The notes: a model not told the origin generated them from the sequence alone. 64,000 nucleotides of DNA from Brachybacterium sp. P6-10-X1 (GCF_001969445.1 NZ_CP017297.1:434001-498000), one strand, 5' to 3'. Shown: positions 29,506-40,235, numbered from the stretch's first letter. A program made the numbers and translations.

Positions 29506-29613
29506 CCTGACGAGGGCTGGTATGCAGATCGTGTGTGGGCCCCGTGCATGTCGTGGCGATGGTGCTTGACCCTCCCGCCCCGCTCTGGAAAGGTCATGCC
29601 TGACTCGCAACGC

Positions 29614-29631
29614 GGTCAAGGAATGGTCAAG
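29614..29631 (+). repeat. 11-bp-spaced direct repeat upstream of a secreted-protein gene
   Basis: ggtcaag at 29614-29620 and again at 29625-29631, period 11 bp, about 100 bp before the ATG at 29728. The 11-bp phase is reminiscent of actinobacterial direct-repeat operators, but no regulator can be named. Confidence 0.3.
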
Positions 29632-29727
29632 TCGTGCGGCTCGGGATCATCCCGACGTCGACCGTTCCACCCGGCGGGTCCCCGGGGCGCCAGAGGGCGG
29701 CCGGGCCGCAGAGCGAAGGAGACGACG

Positions 29728-30516
29728 ATGACTCGCCGACGTCCGATCAGGGCCCTGACCGCGCTGGGACTGTCCGTCCCGCTGCTGACGGGGCTGACCC
29801 TCGCCGGGGGGTCCCTCGCCTCCGCCGAACCGGCTCCGCAGCCCGCCGCCGGCGCTGCCACCGAGGCGCCCGGCGAGATCGAGTCCCGCACCGACACCCC
29901 GACGGACCTGTTCACCACGGGGCCGGAGGTCTTCACGCCGCAGGAGCGGGCCGCGGGGGACACCTCCGTGTCCGCCTCCGCCATCGCCGAGCGTCTCGGC
30001 AGCCGCGCCGGGGACCCGGGCGCGGGGGACCGGGCGGACTGCGCCGGCAGCCTCGACCTGTACGACGTGGCCGGGACGGTTTCCTGCACGGTCACCGGGC
30101 CCGACGGCGCGGAGGAGACCTTCTACGCGTACATGTCTCCCGCCGCCGTCACGGACACCGACTACGCGCTCTACTTCTCCCAGGACGCCCCGCTGTCGAC
30201 GGAGGCGGCGACGGCGCTGAACGACGGTCTGAACGGCACCGGCGCCTATCCGGTCTTCGACGAGACGGATCCTGACACCCCGCAGGTGCTGGACCGGACG
30301 CTCGCCGTCGAGCGGGCGAACTACGTGCTGGACGGCGTCGGCCGGGACGACCTGGTCGTCGAGTCCGTCGAGGCGGAGGTCGATCTCCGCGAGGCCGAGC
30401 CGGTCTCCGGCACGGCGGTGGAGACGGCATCCGGCCGCACCCTGGAGGTGACCCTGCTGCCGATCCCCACCGACGGGGAGGCTCCGGGGATGCTGGTGAG
30501 CATCGAGGGCCCGTGA
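29728..30516 (+). CDS. small secreted protein, DUF4333-like
   Basis: Predicted 262 residues. Basic start MTRRRPIRALTALGLSVPLL is followed by a hydrophobic stretch and a likely signal-peptidase cleavage after LASA. The central region has two cysteines in a pattern like the DUF4333 family (DCAGSLDLYDVAGTVSCTV, then GPDGAEETFYAYM), probably forming a disulfide outside the cell. The rest is acidic, and I recognise no enzyme motif. The ATG at 29728 is chosen for its GAAGGAGA Shine-Dalgarno and the signal peptide; the longer upstream frame has no coding character. Function unknown; family assignment is tentative. Confidence 0.7.
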   Translation: MTRRRPIRALTALGLSVPLLTGLTLAGGSLASAEPAPQPAAGAATEAPGEIESRTDTPTDLFTTGPEVFTPQERAAGDTSVSASAIAERLGSRAGDPGAGDRADCAGSLDLYDVAGTVSCTVTGPDGAEETFYAYMSPAAVTDTDYALYFSQDAPLSTEAATALNDGLNGTGAYPVFDETDPDTPQVLDRTLAVERANYVLDGVGRDDLVVESVEAEVDLREAEPVSGTAVETASGRTLEVTLLPIPTDGEAPGMLVSIEGP

Positions 30517-30633
30517 TCCTTCGGGCGTGCGCCCCGCTCGGCGTCGCGTCGCCGTGCCGGCAGGGCGGCGACGCCGCCCGCGCACGGTGGACGACGACTC
30601 CTGTCCTCAGCGCCGCATGAGAGGATCGGGGCC

Positions 30634-31881
30634 ATGTTGCGCTGGCTCACGGCCGGGGAGTCCCACGGCCCCTCCCTCATCTCCCTGCTCGACGGCGTCC
30701 CCGCCGGTGTCGAGCTGACCAGTGATGATCTGAAGGCGGCCCTGGCGCGTCGCCGTCTCGGCCACGGCCGCGGCAGCCGGCAGAAGTTCGAGCAGGACGT
30801 GCTGACGATCCACGGCGGGCTCCGTCACGGACGCACACTCGGCTCCCCGCTCGCGATCGAGATCGCGAACTCGGAGTGGCCGAAGTGGGAGAAGGTCATG
30901 AGCGCCGATCCGGTGCCGCGTGAGGACCTCGTGGTCGACGCCGGCACCGGGGACGAGCGCGAGATCGCCCGCAATCGGCCCCTGACCCGTCCGCGCCCCG
31001 GCCATGCCGATCTCTCGGGCATGCTCAAGTACGGCTTCGACGAGGCCCGACCGATCCTCGAGCGCGCCAGCGCCCGGGAGACGGCGGCCCGGGTGGTCGC
31101 CGGTCGCGTCGCGAGCGCGATCCTCGAGCAGACCGCCGGGATCCGTCTGGTCTCCCACACCCTCGCCGTCGGCACCGTCCGCGTCCCCGACGACGCCCCG
31201 CTGCCGGCGCCGGGCGATGACGCCGCCCTGGACGACGATCCGCTGCGCTGCTTCGACCCCGGGACCTCGGAGGCGATGGTCGCCGAGGTCGACGCGGCGA
31301 AGGCCGACGGCGACACCCTCGGCGGCGTCGTCGAGGTCCTCGCCTACGGCGTCCCCGTCGGGCTCGGCTCCCACACCCAATGGGACCGCAAGCTCGACGG
31401 CCGCCTCGCGCAGGCCGTCATGTCCATCCAGGCCATGAAGGGCGTGGAGATCGGGGACGGATTCGCCACCGCCGCCCGCCGCGGCTCCGCCGCCCACGAC
31501 GAGATCCTCGCCGCCGGGGACCAGGACCCCGCTGCGGCGACCCCGCGCGCCAGCAATCGTGCGGGCGGTCTCGAGGGCGGTATGAGCAATGGTCAGGTGA
31601 TCCGCGTGCGCGGGGCCCTGAAGCCGATCTCGACCGTCCCGCGCGCGCTGCGCACGATCGATGTCGTCTCGGGCGAGCAGACGACCGCGAACCACCAGCG
31701 TTCCGACACGTGCGCGGTCGCGCCCGCCGCCGTCATCGCGGAGGCCGTGGTCGCCCTCGCCCTCGTCGACGCCCTGCTCGAGAAGACCGGCGGCGACAGC
31801 GTCCAGGAGATCCGCGCCCATCTCGAGGACACCGTCTCGCTGCAGTCGACGATCGTGGGCGGCGCGGGCGGGGCCTCGTGA
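30634..31881 (+). CDS. aroC: chorismate synthase
   Basis: Predicted 415 residues; FMN-dependent last step of the shikimate pathway (EPSP to chorismate). N-terminus MLRWLTAGESHGPSL with the catalytic His, the RRLGHGRGSR motif, RPGHADL and the C-terminal RSDTCAVAPAAVIAEA are all conserved. The ATG at 30634 begins the conserved N-terminus directly. First gene of an aroC-aroK-aroB-aroD operon: its stop overlaps the aroK GTG start by 4 nt. The pathway feeds aromatic amino acids, folate and menaquinone. No pathway regulator or attenuator is visible upstream. Confidence 0.97.
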   Translation: MLRWLTAGESHGPSLISLLDGVPAGVELTSDDLKAALARRRLGHGRGSRQKFEQDVLTIHGGLRHGRTLGSPLAIEIANSEWPKWEKVMSADPVPREDLVVDAGTGDEREIARNRPLTRPRPGHADLSGMLKYGFDEARPILERASARETAARVVAGRVASAILEQTAGIRLVSHTLAVGTVRVPDDAPLPAPGDDAALDDDPLRCFDPGTSEAMVAEVDAAKADGDTLGGVVEVLAYGVPVGLGSHTQWDRKLDGRLAQAVMSIQAMKGVEIGDGFATAARRGSAAHDEILAAGDQDPAAATPRASNRAGGLEGGMSNGQVIRVRGALKPISTVPRALRTIDVVSGEQTTANHQRSDTCAVAPAAVIAEAVVALALVDALLEKTGGDSVQEIRAHLEDTVSLQSTIVGGAGGAS

Positions 31882-32432
31882 CGGGACCCGCCGTCATCCT
31901 GCTGGGGGCGATGGGTGTCGGCAAGACCAGCGTCGGCCGCGAGCTCGCCGCTCGGCTGGACCTGCCCTTCGACGACCTCGACGCGATGATCGTCGCCGAA
32001 GCCGGACGCCCCATCCCGGACATCTTCTCCCGCGAGGGCGAGGAGAGCTTCCGTCGGCTCGAGGCCGCGGTGCTCGAGCGTGCTCTGAGCGCGTCCCGGG
32101 GCACCCGCGGGGTGCTCTCCCTCGGCGGGGGAGCCGTCATGCATCCTGCATCGCGGGAGCGTCTGCGGGGTGGTCCCATCGTGCTGCTCGAGGTCGACGA
32201 GTCGGTGGCGGCCCGGCGCCTCGGACGCGGCCACGGGCGCCCGATGCTCGCCGGGGGCCAGGACCCGATGATCCGCTGGCGCGAACTCGCCGTCGAGCGG
32301 GGCCCCGTCTACCGGGAGCTGGCCCGGTGGCGGGTCGACGCCGGGCGCGGGACCGCTGCGGCGGTGGCCCGCACCATCACCGACATGATGGGCCAGGACC
32401 TGCTGTCCGGCCCCGAGGAGGAGAACGCATGA
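31878..32432 (+). CDS. aroK: shikimate kinase
   Basis: Predicted 184 residues; phosphorylates shikimate using ATP. Walker A GAMGVGKTSVG, the shikimate-binding FDDLDAMI (Asp) and RRLEAAVLER, and LSLGGGAVM are typical. The start is the GTG at 31878 that overlaps the aroC stop by 4 nt and gives MTGPAVILLG. Its stop in turn overlaps the aroB ATG by 4 nt, so the three enzymes are translationally coupled. A normal-length, intact member of the family. Confidence 0.96.
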   Translation: MTGPAVILLGAMGVGKTSVGRELAARLDLPFDDLDAMIVAEAGRPIPDIFSREGEESFRRLEAAVLERALSASRGTRGVLSLGGGAVMHPASRERLRGGPIVLLEVDESVAARRLGRGHGRPMLAGGQDPMIRWRELAVERGPVYRELARWRVDAGRGTAAAVARTITDMMGQDLLSGPEEENA

Positions 32433-33511
32433 GCACGACCGTGATCCCCGTGACCACCCCGACCGGCGGCTACGACGTCCGTGTGGGCCGGGGGATCCTC
32501 GCCGTTGTCCCGGGGCTGGTCCCGCAGCGGGCTCGGCGTGTGGTGATCGTCCACCAACCGAGTCTGCGCGAGGTCGCCGAGGAGGTCCGCGCCGCGATCG
32601 CGGAGACCGGACGGGACGCCTTCGCCGCCGAGGTTCCCGACGGGGAGGAGGCCAAGACCGCGCAGGTCGCCGGCTTCCTCTGGGGCGTGTGCGGGCAGGC
32701 CGAGATCGGCCGTCAGGACCTGGTCGTCGGCCTCGGCGGCGGGGCCGCCACCGACCTCGCCGGCTTCGTCGCCGCCTCGTGGCTCCGGGGCGTGGACGTG
32801 CTGCAGATCCCCACCACGGTGGCCGCCATGGTCGACGCCGCCGTCGGCGGGAAGACCGGGATCAACACGGCCGAGGGCAAGAACCTCGTCGGCGCCTTCC
32901 ACCCACCGCTGGCGGTTCTCGCCGACCTCGACGTGCTCGCCGGGCTCGGGGCGCACGACGTCGCCGCCGGCCTCGCCGAGGTCGTCAAGGGCGGGTTCAT
33001 CGCCGATCCCCGCATCCTGGAGATCATCGAGGAGGACCCGGCCGCGGTGCTCGACGTCGGAAGCGCCGCCTTCCGCGAGGTCGTCGAGCGCAAGATCCGG
33101 ATCAAGGCCGGGATCGTCTCCGCGGACCTCACCGAGCAGGGCGAGCGCGAGATCCTCAACTACGGCCATACCCTCGCCCACGCGATCGAGCGCAACGAGC
33201 GCTACCAATGGCGCCACGGTGCCGCGGTCTCCGTCGGCATGATGTTCGCCGCGGAACTCTCGCACCTGGCCGGGAAGCTCTCGGAGGCCGAGGTGGACCG
33301 GCATCGCCAGGTGCTCACCTCGCTGGGGCTGCCCACCACATACCGCGACCGGCAATGGCCCAAGCTCGAGGACGCCATGAAGCGCGACAAGAAGACCCGC
33401 GCGGGCCTGCTGCGGTTCGTGGTGCTGGACCGGATCGGATCCGTCTCCCGCCTCGAGGGGCCCGACCCCGCCCTGCTGCTGTCCGCCTACGCCGCCATCA
33501 CGGCAGATTGA
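32429..33511 (+). CDS. aroB: 3-dehydroquinate synthase
   Basis: Predicted 360 residues; NAD- and metal-dependent conversion of DAHP to 3-dehydroquinate, the second shikimate step. Conserved features: VVGLGGGAATDLAGFVAASW with the NAD-binding glycines, IPTTVAAMVDAAVGGKTGIN, the metal-site region EVVKGGFI and the NYGHTLAHAIE histidines. ATG at 32429 overlaps the aroK stop by 4 nt. Followed after 10 nt by aroD. Intact and of normal length. Confidence 0.97.
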   Translation: MSTTVIPVTTPTGGYDVRVGRGILAVVPGLVPQRARRVVIVHQPSLREVAEEVRAAIAETGRDAFAAEVPDGEEAKTAQVAGFLWGVCGQAEIGRQDLVVGLGGGAATDLAGFVAASWLRGVDVLQIPTTVAAMVDAAVGGKTGINTAEGKNLVGAFHPPLAVLADLDVLAGLGAHDVAAGLAEVVKGGFIADPRILEIIEEDPAAVLDVGSAAFREVVERKIRIKAGIVSADLTEQGEREILNYGHTLAHAIERNERYQWRHGAAVSVGMMFAAELSHLAGKLSEAEVDRHRQVLTSLGLPTTYRDRQWPKLEDAMKRDKKTRAGLLRFVVLDRIGSVSRLEGPDPALLLSAYAAITAD

Positions 33512-33521
33512 CGAGGAGATC

Positions 33522-34325
33522 GTGAACGACACCGCTGCGAGGACCGCGACGGTCCGGGGGATCGAACTGGGCCGTGCCCGGCCCGAGATCATCGTGCCGC
33601 TGGTCGGCGAGGACCACGAGGCGCTGCTGGCCCAGGCCGAGGCCGCCGTCGCGACCCCGGCGCGGATCCTCGAGTGGCGGATCGACCGCTTCCGCCCGGA
33701 CCTCGAGGACGCCGAGGAGCACCGCGAGGCCGTGCTGGCCTCGCTGTCGCCCCTGCGGGCCGCGCTCGGGCCGGACAAGGCGCTGCTGGCCACGTACCGC
33801 ACCGCCGCGGAGGGCGGGGGCCGACAGCCCCGCGACACCGACCTCGCCATCCTGCTGGAGGCCCTCATGGGCTCCCGACGGGCCGGGACGCAGTCCCAGG
33901 TCGACCTGATCGACGTGGAGACCTCCCGGTCCCCGAAGATGGTCTCGCGGGTGATCGCGACCGCGCACCGCAACGGCGTGGTCATCATCGGCTCCCACCA
34001 TGATCTCGAAGGGACCCCGGACGAGGGCGAGCTGGTCGAGCGGATCCGCGCCCAGCGCGCCCTCGGCGCCGACGTCCCCAAGATCGCCGTCACCCCGCGC
34101 ACCGCGCGGGACGTGCTGACCCTGCTGTCGGCGAGCCTCACGGTCGCCGAACAGGGGCAGGGACCGCACATCGCGATCGCCATGGGCTCGCTCGGCGTGG
34201 TCAGCCGCGTGTCGGTCGAGACGTTTGGCAGCGCCGCGACCTTCGCGTCCGTCGGGCGCGGCTCCGCCCCCGGCCAGCTCGAGGCCGACGACGTCGCCAG
34301 GATGCTCGAGCGCCTGCGCCCCTGA
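33522..34325 (+). CDS. aroD: type I 3-dehydroquinate dehydratase
   Basis: Predicted 267 residues; dehydrates 3-dehydroquinate through a Schiff base. The class I motif ILEWRIDRF (Glu51, Arg53, Asp55), the catalytic His in GSHHDLEGTP (His160) and the Schiff-base Lys187 in DVPKIAV are all present. The start is a GTG at 33522 after GAGGAG, 10 nt past aroB. Many Actinobacteria instead use the unrelated type II enzyme (AroQ) in this position, so a type I gene here is notable. The gene ends inside a terminator hairpin. Confidence 0.93.
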   Translation: MNDTAARTATVRGIELGRARPEIIVPLVGEDHEALLAQAEAAVATPARILEWRIDRFRPDLEDAEEHREAVLASLSPLRAALGPDKALLATYRTAAEGGGRQPRDTDLAILLEALMGSRRAGTQSQVDLIDVETSRSPKMVSRVIATAHRNGVVIIGSHHDLEGTPDEGELVERIRAQRALGADVPKIAVTPRTARDVLTLLSASLTVAEQGQGPHIAIAMGSLGVVSRVSVETFGSAATFASVGRGSAPGQLEADDVARMLERLRP

Positions 34326-34340
34326 ACGGCCTCAGGGGCG
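34317..34340 (+). terminator. aro operon terminator
   Basis: 9-bp perfect stem (cgcccctga/tcaggggcg) with a 6-nt loop that includes the aroD stop codon region. The same hairpin could act from the other strand for the TRIC/cyclase-remnant side. Confidence 0.65.
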
Positions 34341-34344
34341 GCGG

Positions 34345-34458
34345 GCGAAGGCGCGGACGGGGAACGAGGGCATCCCGGCCACGGGCAGCGGGACCGGGCA
34401 GCCCCGGATGCATCGTCATGCCGGGGTGGATCGGCTGGGTGCGGTCGACCAGGGTCAT
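34345..34458 (-). pseudogene. cyclase-family (kynurenine formamidase-like) N-terminal remnant
   Basis: Starts at an ATG (34456-34458) with a strong GGAGGAG Shine-Dalgarno and reads MTLVDRTQPIHPGMTMHPG, which resembles the N-terminus of cyclase/metal-dependent hydrolase family proteins. After about 20 residues the family similarity is lost, and the frame runs into the aro terminator and aroD. It seems to be the first ~60-100 bp of a gene that once followed the TRIC gene and was deleted by a junction with the aro operon. Confidence 0.45.
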
Positions 34459-34473
34459 GGTGCACGCTCCTCC

Positions 34474-35379
34474 TCAGTGCGGCCGGTCATCTCCCTCATC
34501 GGGGTCGGGGTCGCGCTCGAGATCAGGGCCCTCCGGGAACTCGATGTCCTCGCCGTCGTGCTCCGCGAAGGCGCGCTCGGCGTACTCCCCGGCGTCGGCG
34601 TCCCGGAGGCCGACGTCGTCGGCCAGGTCGTCCACCGTGGCGTCGACCACCGGGATCGCGCCGGTCTCGTGGGCGACCCGCTCCCGCTCGGAGCGTCGGG
34701 TGCGGCGCACCAGCGCCTTCAGCTGGGAGGCGGACATCGTCACCTGCCACTCGCTGTGCGCGGGCAGCGACCAGCGGCGCCAGGCCGCGAGCCCCGCCAG
34801 CAGGGCCCCGATGCCGACGGCCACCAGGACGTACGGGGAGGGGATCCCGAGCGCGACGACCCCCCACGTGCCGACGGCGGTGACCAGGGCGCCGGTCGCA
34901 TAGAGGGGGCCGCCGCCGAAGATCGCGGGGACGCGCCCCACCAGCACGTCGCGGATCACGCCGCCGCCCACGGCGCTGACGACGCCCAGCAGGATCGCCG
35001 GCAGCGGATCCAGGCCGTAGCCGATCGACTTCGCCGTGCCGGTCGCCGCCCACAGCGCCATCGCGGCGATGTCCAGCACGGAGACCAGATGCCGCCACCA
35101 TGCCCCCTCGGCGGAGATCAGATAGGCGAACAGCGATCCGCCCAGCGCGCAGGCCAGGTACCACCCGCCGTCGAAGGCCGCGGGGGTGCCGTAGTCGAGG
35201 ATCAGATCACGCACCAGGCCCCCGCCCAGGCCCGCGACGATCCCGATGAACGCGAAGCCGACGGCGTCGAAGTTCAGCCGGGCCGCCAGCGCCCCGGCGG
35301 CCACACCCATGACGGCCACGCCGATCAGGTCCAGCACGCGCAGCAGATCGTTGGTCACGAGCAGTTCGAGGGGGTCCAC
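34474..35379 (-). CDS. TRIC/UPF0126-type membrane protein
   Basis: Predicted 301 residues. Seven or so hydrophobic segments (LDLIGVAVMGVAAGALA to ALLAGLAAWRRWSLPAH) contain the twice-repeated glycine-rich motif GIVAGLGGGLVRDLIL and SAVGGGVIRDVLVGRVP, the hallmark of trimeric intracellular cation channel/UPF0126 proteins. The C-terminal ~90 residues form an acidic cytoplasmic tail not found in short homologues. Probably a monovalent cation channel in the membrane. A GTG at 35377-35379 (VDPLELLVTNDLL) is taken as start; other near starts are possible. Divergent from coaE across 54 bp. Confidence 0.85.
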   Translation of the reverse strand: MDPLELLVTNDLLRVLDLIGVAVMGVAAGALAARLNFDAVGFAFIGIVAGLGGGLVRDLILDYGTPAAFDGGWYLACALGGSLFAYLISAEGAWWRHLVSVLDIAAMALWAATGTAKSIGYGLDPLPAILLGVVSAVGGGVIRDVLVGRVPAIFGGGPLYATGALVTAVGTWGVVALGIPSPYVLVAVGIGALLAGLAAWRRWSLPAHSEWQVTMSASQLKALVRRTRRSERERVAHETGAIPVVDATVDDLADDVGLRDADAGEYAERAFAEHDGEDIEFPEGPDLERDPDPDEGDDRPH

Positions 35380-35433
35380 GGACTCGACGGTAGCCCTCCG
35401 GACGCCCCGGCGTGCTCCCCGTACGATCGGGGC

Positions 35434-36084
35434 ATGACACCGGCCACCTCCGCCTCCCTGCCGCGTCTCGGCCTGACCGGCGGCATCGGCTCCGGGAAGT
35501 CCACGGTCGCGGCGATCTGGCGGGCGGCCGGTCACCGGGTGATCGACCTCGATGCGCACTCCCGTGCCGTGCTCGACATCCCCGGCGACGGGGTCGAGGA
35601 GACCGTGGCCCGGTTCGGCGAGCGGCTGCGCACCCCGGCAGGCACCATCGACCGCGCGGCCCTGGCGTCGATCGTCTTCGCCGACCCTGCCGCGCGCGCC
35701 GCCCTGGAGGAGATCGTGCTGGGCCGCGTGGATCGCGCGGTCGCCGCCGAGGAGCTCCGGGCGGCCGACGCGGGCGAGCCCTTCGTGATCCACGACAGCC
35801 CGCTGCTGCTGGAGAAGCACCAGGACGCCGGCTACCGATCTGTCATCGCCGTGCTCGCCCGGCGCGAGGACCGCATCGACCGGGTGATGACGGACCGCGG
35901 CAAGGACCGCGCCTATGTCGTCTCGATCATGGCTGCCCAGGTCACCGACCTCGAGCGGATCCGGCGCGCGGACCGCCTGGTGCTGAACACCGCCGGGCGC
36001 GACGTCCTGGCCGAGCGCGCCGAGCACGCCCTGGCCGTCGTCACGGCCGGGCTAGACGATCTCGCGGATTCCGCCGAGCGCTGA
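35434..36084 (+). CDS. coaE: dephospho-CoA kinase
   Basis: Predicted 216 residues; last step of coenzyme A synthesis. Walker A LTGGIGSGKSTVA, the VIDLDAHSRAV Asp region, the lid (RVMTDRGKDRAYVVSIMAAQ) and LVLNTAG toward the C-terminus are conserved. ATG at 35434 gives the expected short N-terminus. Precedes uvrB by 51 bp, a neighbourhood common in Actinobacteria. Actinobacterial CoaE can have an extra C-terminal domain; it is not present here. Confidence 0.95.
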   Translation: MTPATSASLPRLGLTGGIGSGKSTVAAIWRAAGHRVIDLDAHSRAVLDIPGDGVEETVARFGERLRTPAGTIDRAALASIVFADPAARAALEEIVLGRVDRAVAAEELRAADAGEPFVIHDSPLLLEKHQDAGYRSVIAVLARREDRIDRVMTDRGKDRAYVVSIMAAQVTDLERIRRADRLVLNTAGRDVLAERAEHALAVVTAGLDDLADSAER

Positions 36085-36135
36085 TCGTGCGGCCCGGCCA
36101 TGTCGCCCGTCGGCCCCGGGCCGTAGGCTCGTCCC

Positions 36136-38238
<2,103 letters not shown>

Positions 38239-38294
38239 GGGGTCGGACGTGGAGGCCCCTGGTCGCGTTCCATGCACCGGCGACGGACATCACA

Positions 38295-38741
38295 TCACCC
38301 TGGCTCGCGCTCCCACGGTTCGATGTCGCCGGGCACGACCGTGAACAGCGGATGGGGCTCGGGACCGGCGACGAGGTGTTCCCGCTGCCAGCGGTCGGGA
38401 CTGCGGTGCTCGAGCTTCGTCAGCAGATGTCCCCACTCGAGCGCGAGCTGTCCGCCGGTGACCGGGATCCGCGCCGGTTCCGCACCGTCGGCCGGCGCCG
38501 CGTCGATCCTCGTCCGATCGAAGCGGTATCCCCGCGCCGTGGCCTCCTCGGCCAGGACGTCGAGATAGGCGCCGACGGTGGCGAGCGGATCGCCCTGCGC
38601 CCGGAACCGCTCGAGCTGAGGGTGCGACCGGTAGCCGCGCGTGCGGCCGGCGAGCACCGCCTGGGCCAGCAGCGATTCGCGCCAGCAGCCCGTGAGGCCC
38701 TGGCGGTCGAGATGGCGGGGGTGCAGTGACCAGAGGCGCAT
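38295..38741 (-). CDS. pyrimidine-dimer DNA glycosylase/endonuclease V-like protein
   Basis: Predicted 148 residues. The N-terminus MRLWSLHPRHLDRQGLTGCW followed by LLAQAVLAGRTRGYRSHPQLERF is the conserved core of the bacterial Pyr_excise family (T4 endonuclease V relatives, Pfam PF03013). The Arg and His-rich stretch near the N-terminus resembles that of the phage enzyme, but bacterial members are mostly uncharacterised. ATG at 38739-38741 matches the family start. Convergent with uvrB, 56 bp apart, in a region rich in repair genes. A DNA-repair role is plausible, not proven. Confidence 0.75.
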   Translation of the reverse strand: MRLWSLHPRHLDRQGLTGCWRESLLAQAVLAGRTRGYRSHPQLERFRAQGDPLATVGAYLDVLAEEATARGYRFDRTRIDAAPADGAEPARIPVTGGQLALEWGHLLTKLEHRSPDRWQREHLVAGPEPHPLFTVVPGDIEPWEREPG

Positions 38742-38888
38742 CCGCCCATTCTCCTGCGGACGTGGCAGGAGATGCGTCCTTTCGTCGGGTGTCGTGCCGA
38801 GACCACGTCGGTACCGTGAAGCCCGCACCGAGGTGGTCCACGTGTGAGCGCCTACCTCTGACGCCGACACCCAGGAGCGATCCGACCG

Positions 38889-39434
38889 ATGCCTGCAGCA
38901 CCACGCGACACCATCTTTCCCCTGGTCATCGGGGGTGCGGCCTCGACCGCTCTCGGTATGATCCCGCTCCATCGGCTGCCCCACCCGGTGCAGATCGGCT
39001 ACGTCGTCCTCCCGGCCGCCTTCGCCGCAGCCGTCACCTACGCCGCCCAGCGGACGCGAGACCGCCGACAGCCGGGCGAGGCGCCTGCGCCGCCCCCGGC
39101 CGCTGCTCCGGTGCCGGCCGCAGAGGATGCTCGGGCCTCCGACGTCGAAAGCTGCGACGCGCGGCCATGGGTCGGCCGGCTCGGCCTGTCCCTCGGGGTC
39201 GGCGCGGTCGTCGCCGGAGCCGGCGCCGGCGGGATCTGGATCGACCATCGCGTGGAGAACGTGCTGCGATCCCTCGCCGTGCCGGCACCGCGCCTGGTCA
39301 TGGGTATCGCCGGTGGGATCATCACCACCGTGCTGGCAGCGGGTGCCGACTCCGAGGACTCCGACGGTCCGGATGATTCCGGGTGGCTGCCGTGGGCGTC
39401 GGGATCGACGCGCCCGAGGACGCCGCGCGGCTGA
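38889..39434 (+). CDS. hypothetical membrane protein
   Basis: Predicted 181 residues with two N-terminal hydrophobic segments (TIFPLVIGGAASTALGMIPL, VQIGYVVLPAAFAAAVTYAA), an Arg/Ala/Pro-rich loop, then two more (LGLSLGVGAVVAGAGAGGIW and LVMGIAGGIITTVLAAGA) and an acidic C-terminus. No family recognised. The ATG at 38889 follows AGGAG by about 10-12 nt. Codon bias fits a real gene. About 290 bp after it (39435-39725) show no supportable gene before the acetyltransferase. Confidence 0.55.
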   Translation: MPAAPRDTIFPLVIGGAASTALGMIPLHRLPHPVQIGYVVLPAAFAAAVTYAAQRTRDRRQPGEAPAPPPAAAPVPAAEDARASDVESCDARPWVGRLGLSLGVGAVVAGAGAGGIWIDHRVENVLRSLAVPAPRLVMGIAGGIITTVLAAGADSEDSDGPDDSGWLPWASGSTRPRTPRG

Positions 39435-39725
39435 ACCTCCTGCAGGCTCCTGTGAGGTGTCACGGTCCGGTGGGCGATCGGTCGTCCTCGCGGGTCCGGA
39501 AACTCGCGGCGCGTCGTCCGTGACCGTGAGATGGTGGCGAGGGTTGCGGGACCGCCGCACGCCGGAATGGTCGACGTCGACAGAAGAGGACCTACGAGGA
39601 CCTACGGGAACCTGCTCGCTCAGGACGGGAGGCTCGCCACCATCGTCGCCGAGCAGAGACTTCGCCGAACAGAGATGAAGGGCCCCGTGCTTGACTCCGC
39701 GGGCTCCGTGCCCGAGGGTCCCGAC

Positions 39726-40235
39726 ATGACGATCACCGTAGGACCGCTGCGCGTCGAAGACGCCGAGGCGATGGTCGCCGCCGAGGACGAGGAGACGATC
39801 CGTCGGCTCACCGGAGGGCGCAGCACGGTCGAGGGAACGCGCGAGTACGTGCATCGCCTGGCGGAGAACGCTCGCGCCGGGAGCACCAAGCGCGCTTTCA
39901 CGATCCGGGTCGACGACGAGTGCGTGGGGTCGATCGACCATGACGCCGACCCGCAGGACGGCATCGGGCCCGGTGACGTGAACATCGCCTTCGCCCTCGC
40001 CCCGTGGCTGCGGGGGCGCGGGATCACCGCGCGCGCCGTCGATCTGGTCTGTGCCGAGCTGAGCAGGCAGGGCGCGGGGGAGCGCGCCGTGATCCGCTGT
40101 CAGGCGGACAACATCGGTTCGGTGCGGGTCGCCGAGAAAGCCGGCTTCGCCTACGCTCGGGACGCGCTCAGCACCAGCGAGGACGACGAGCACGGCGACC
40201 CCGTGCGCTTTCGCGTGTACGTCCGGGAGCTCTGA
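39726..40235 (+). CDS. GNAT-family N-acetyltransferase
   Basis: Predicted 169 residues, one GNAT domain: TITVGPLRVEDAEAMVAAED at the N-terminus, the central strand VNIAFALAPWLRGRGITARA with the R-G-R-G-I acetyl-CoA loop, and NIGSVRVAEKAGFAY near the C-terminus. Resembles RimJ/RimL-type acetyltransferases acting on protein N-termini or small amines; the substrate is unknown. ATG at 39726 is preferred because GAGGG lies 7 nt before it; an upstream ATG at 39675 is in frame. Its last 85 bp overlap the 3' end of the PAP2 gene on the other strand. Confidence 0.85.
   Translation: MTITVGPLRVEDAEAMVAAEDEETIRRLTGGRSTVEGTREYVHRLAENARAGSTKRAFTIRVDDECVGSIDHDADPQDGIGPGDVNIAFALAPWLRGRGITARAVDLVCAELSRQGAGERAVIRCQADNIGSVRVAEKAGFAYARDALSTSEDDEHGDPVRFRVYVREL

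Noticed and set aside
39531-39725. N-terminal extension of the GNAT protein
   Set aside because: The upstream frame lacks GNAT similarity, and a good ribosome-binding site precedes the ATG at 39726.
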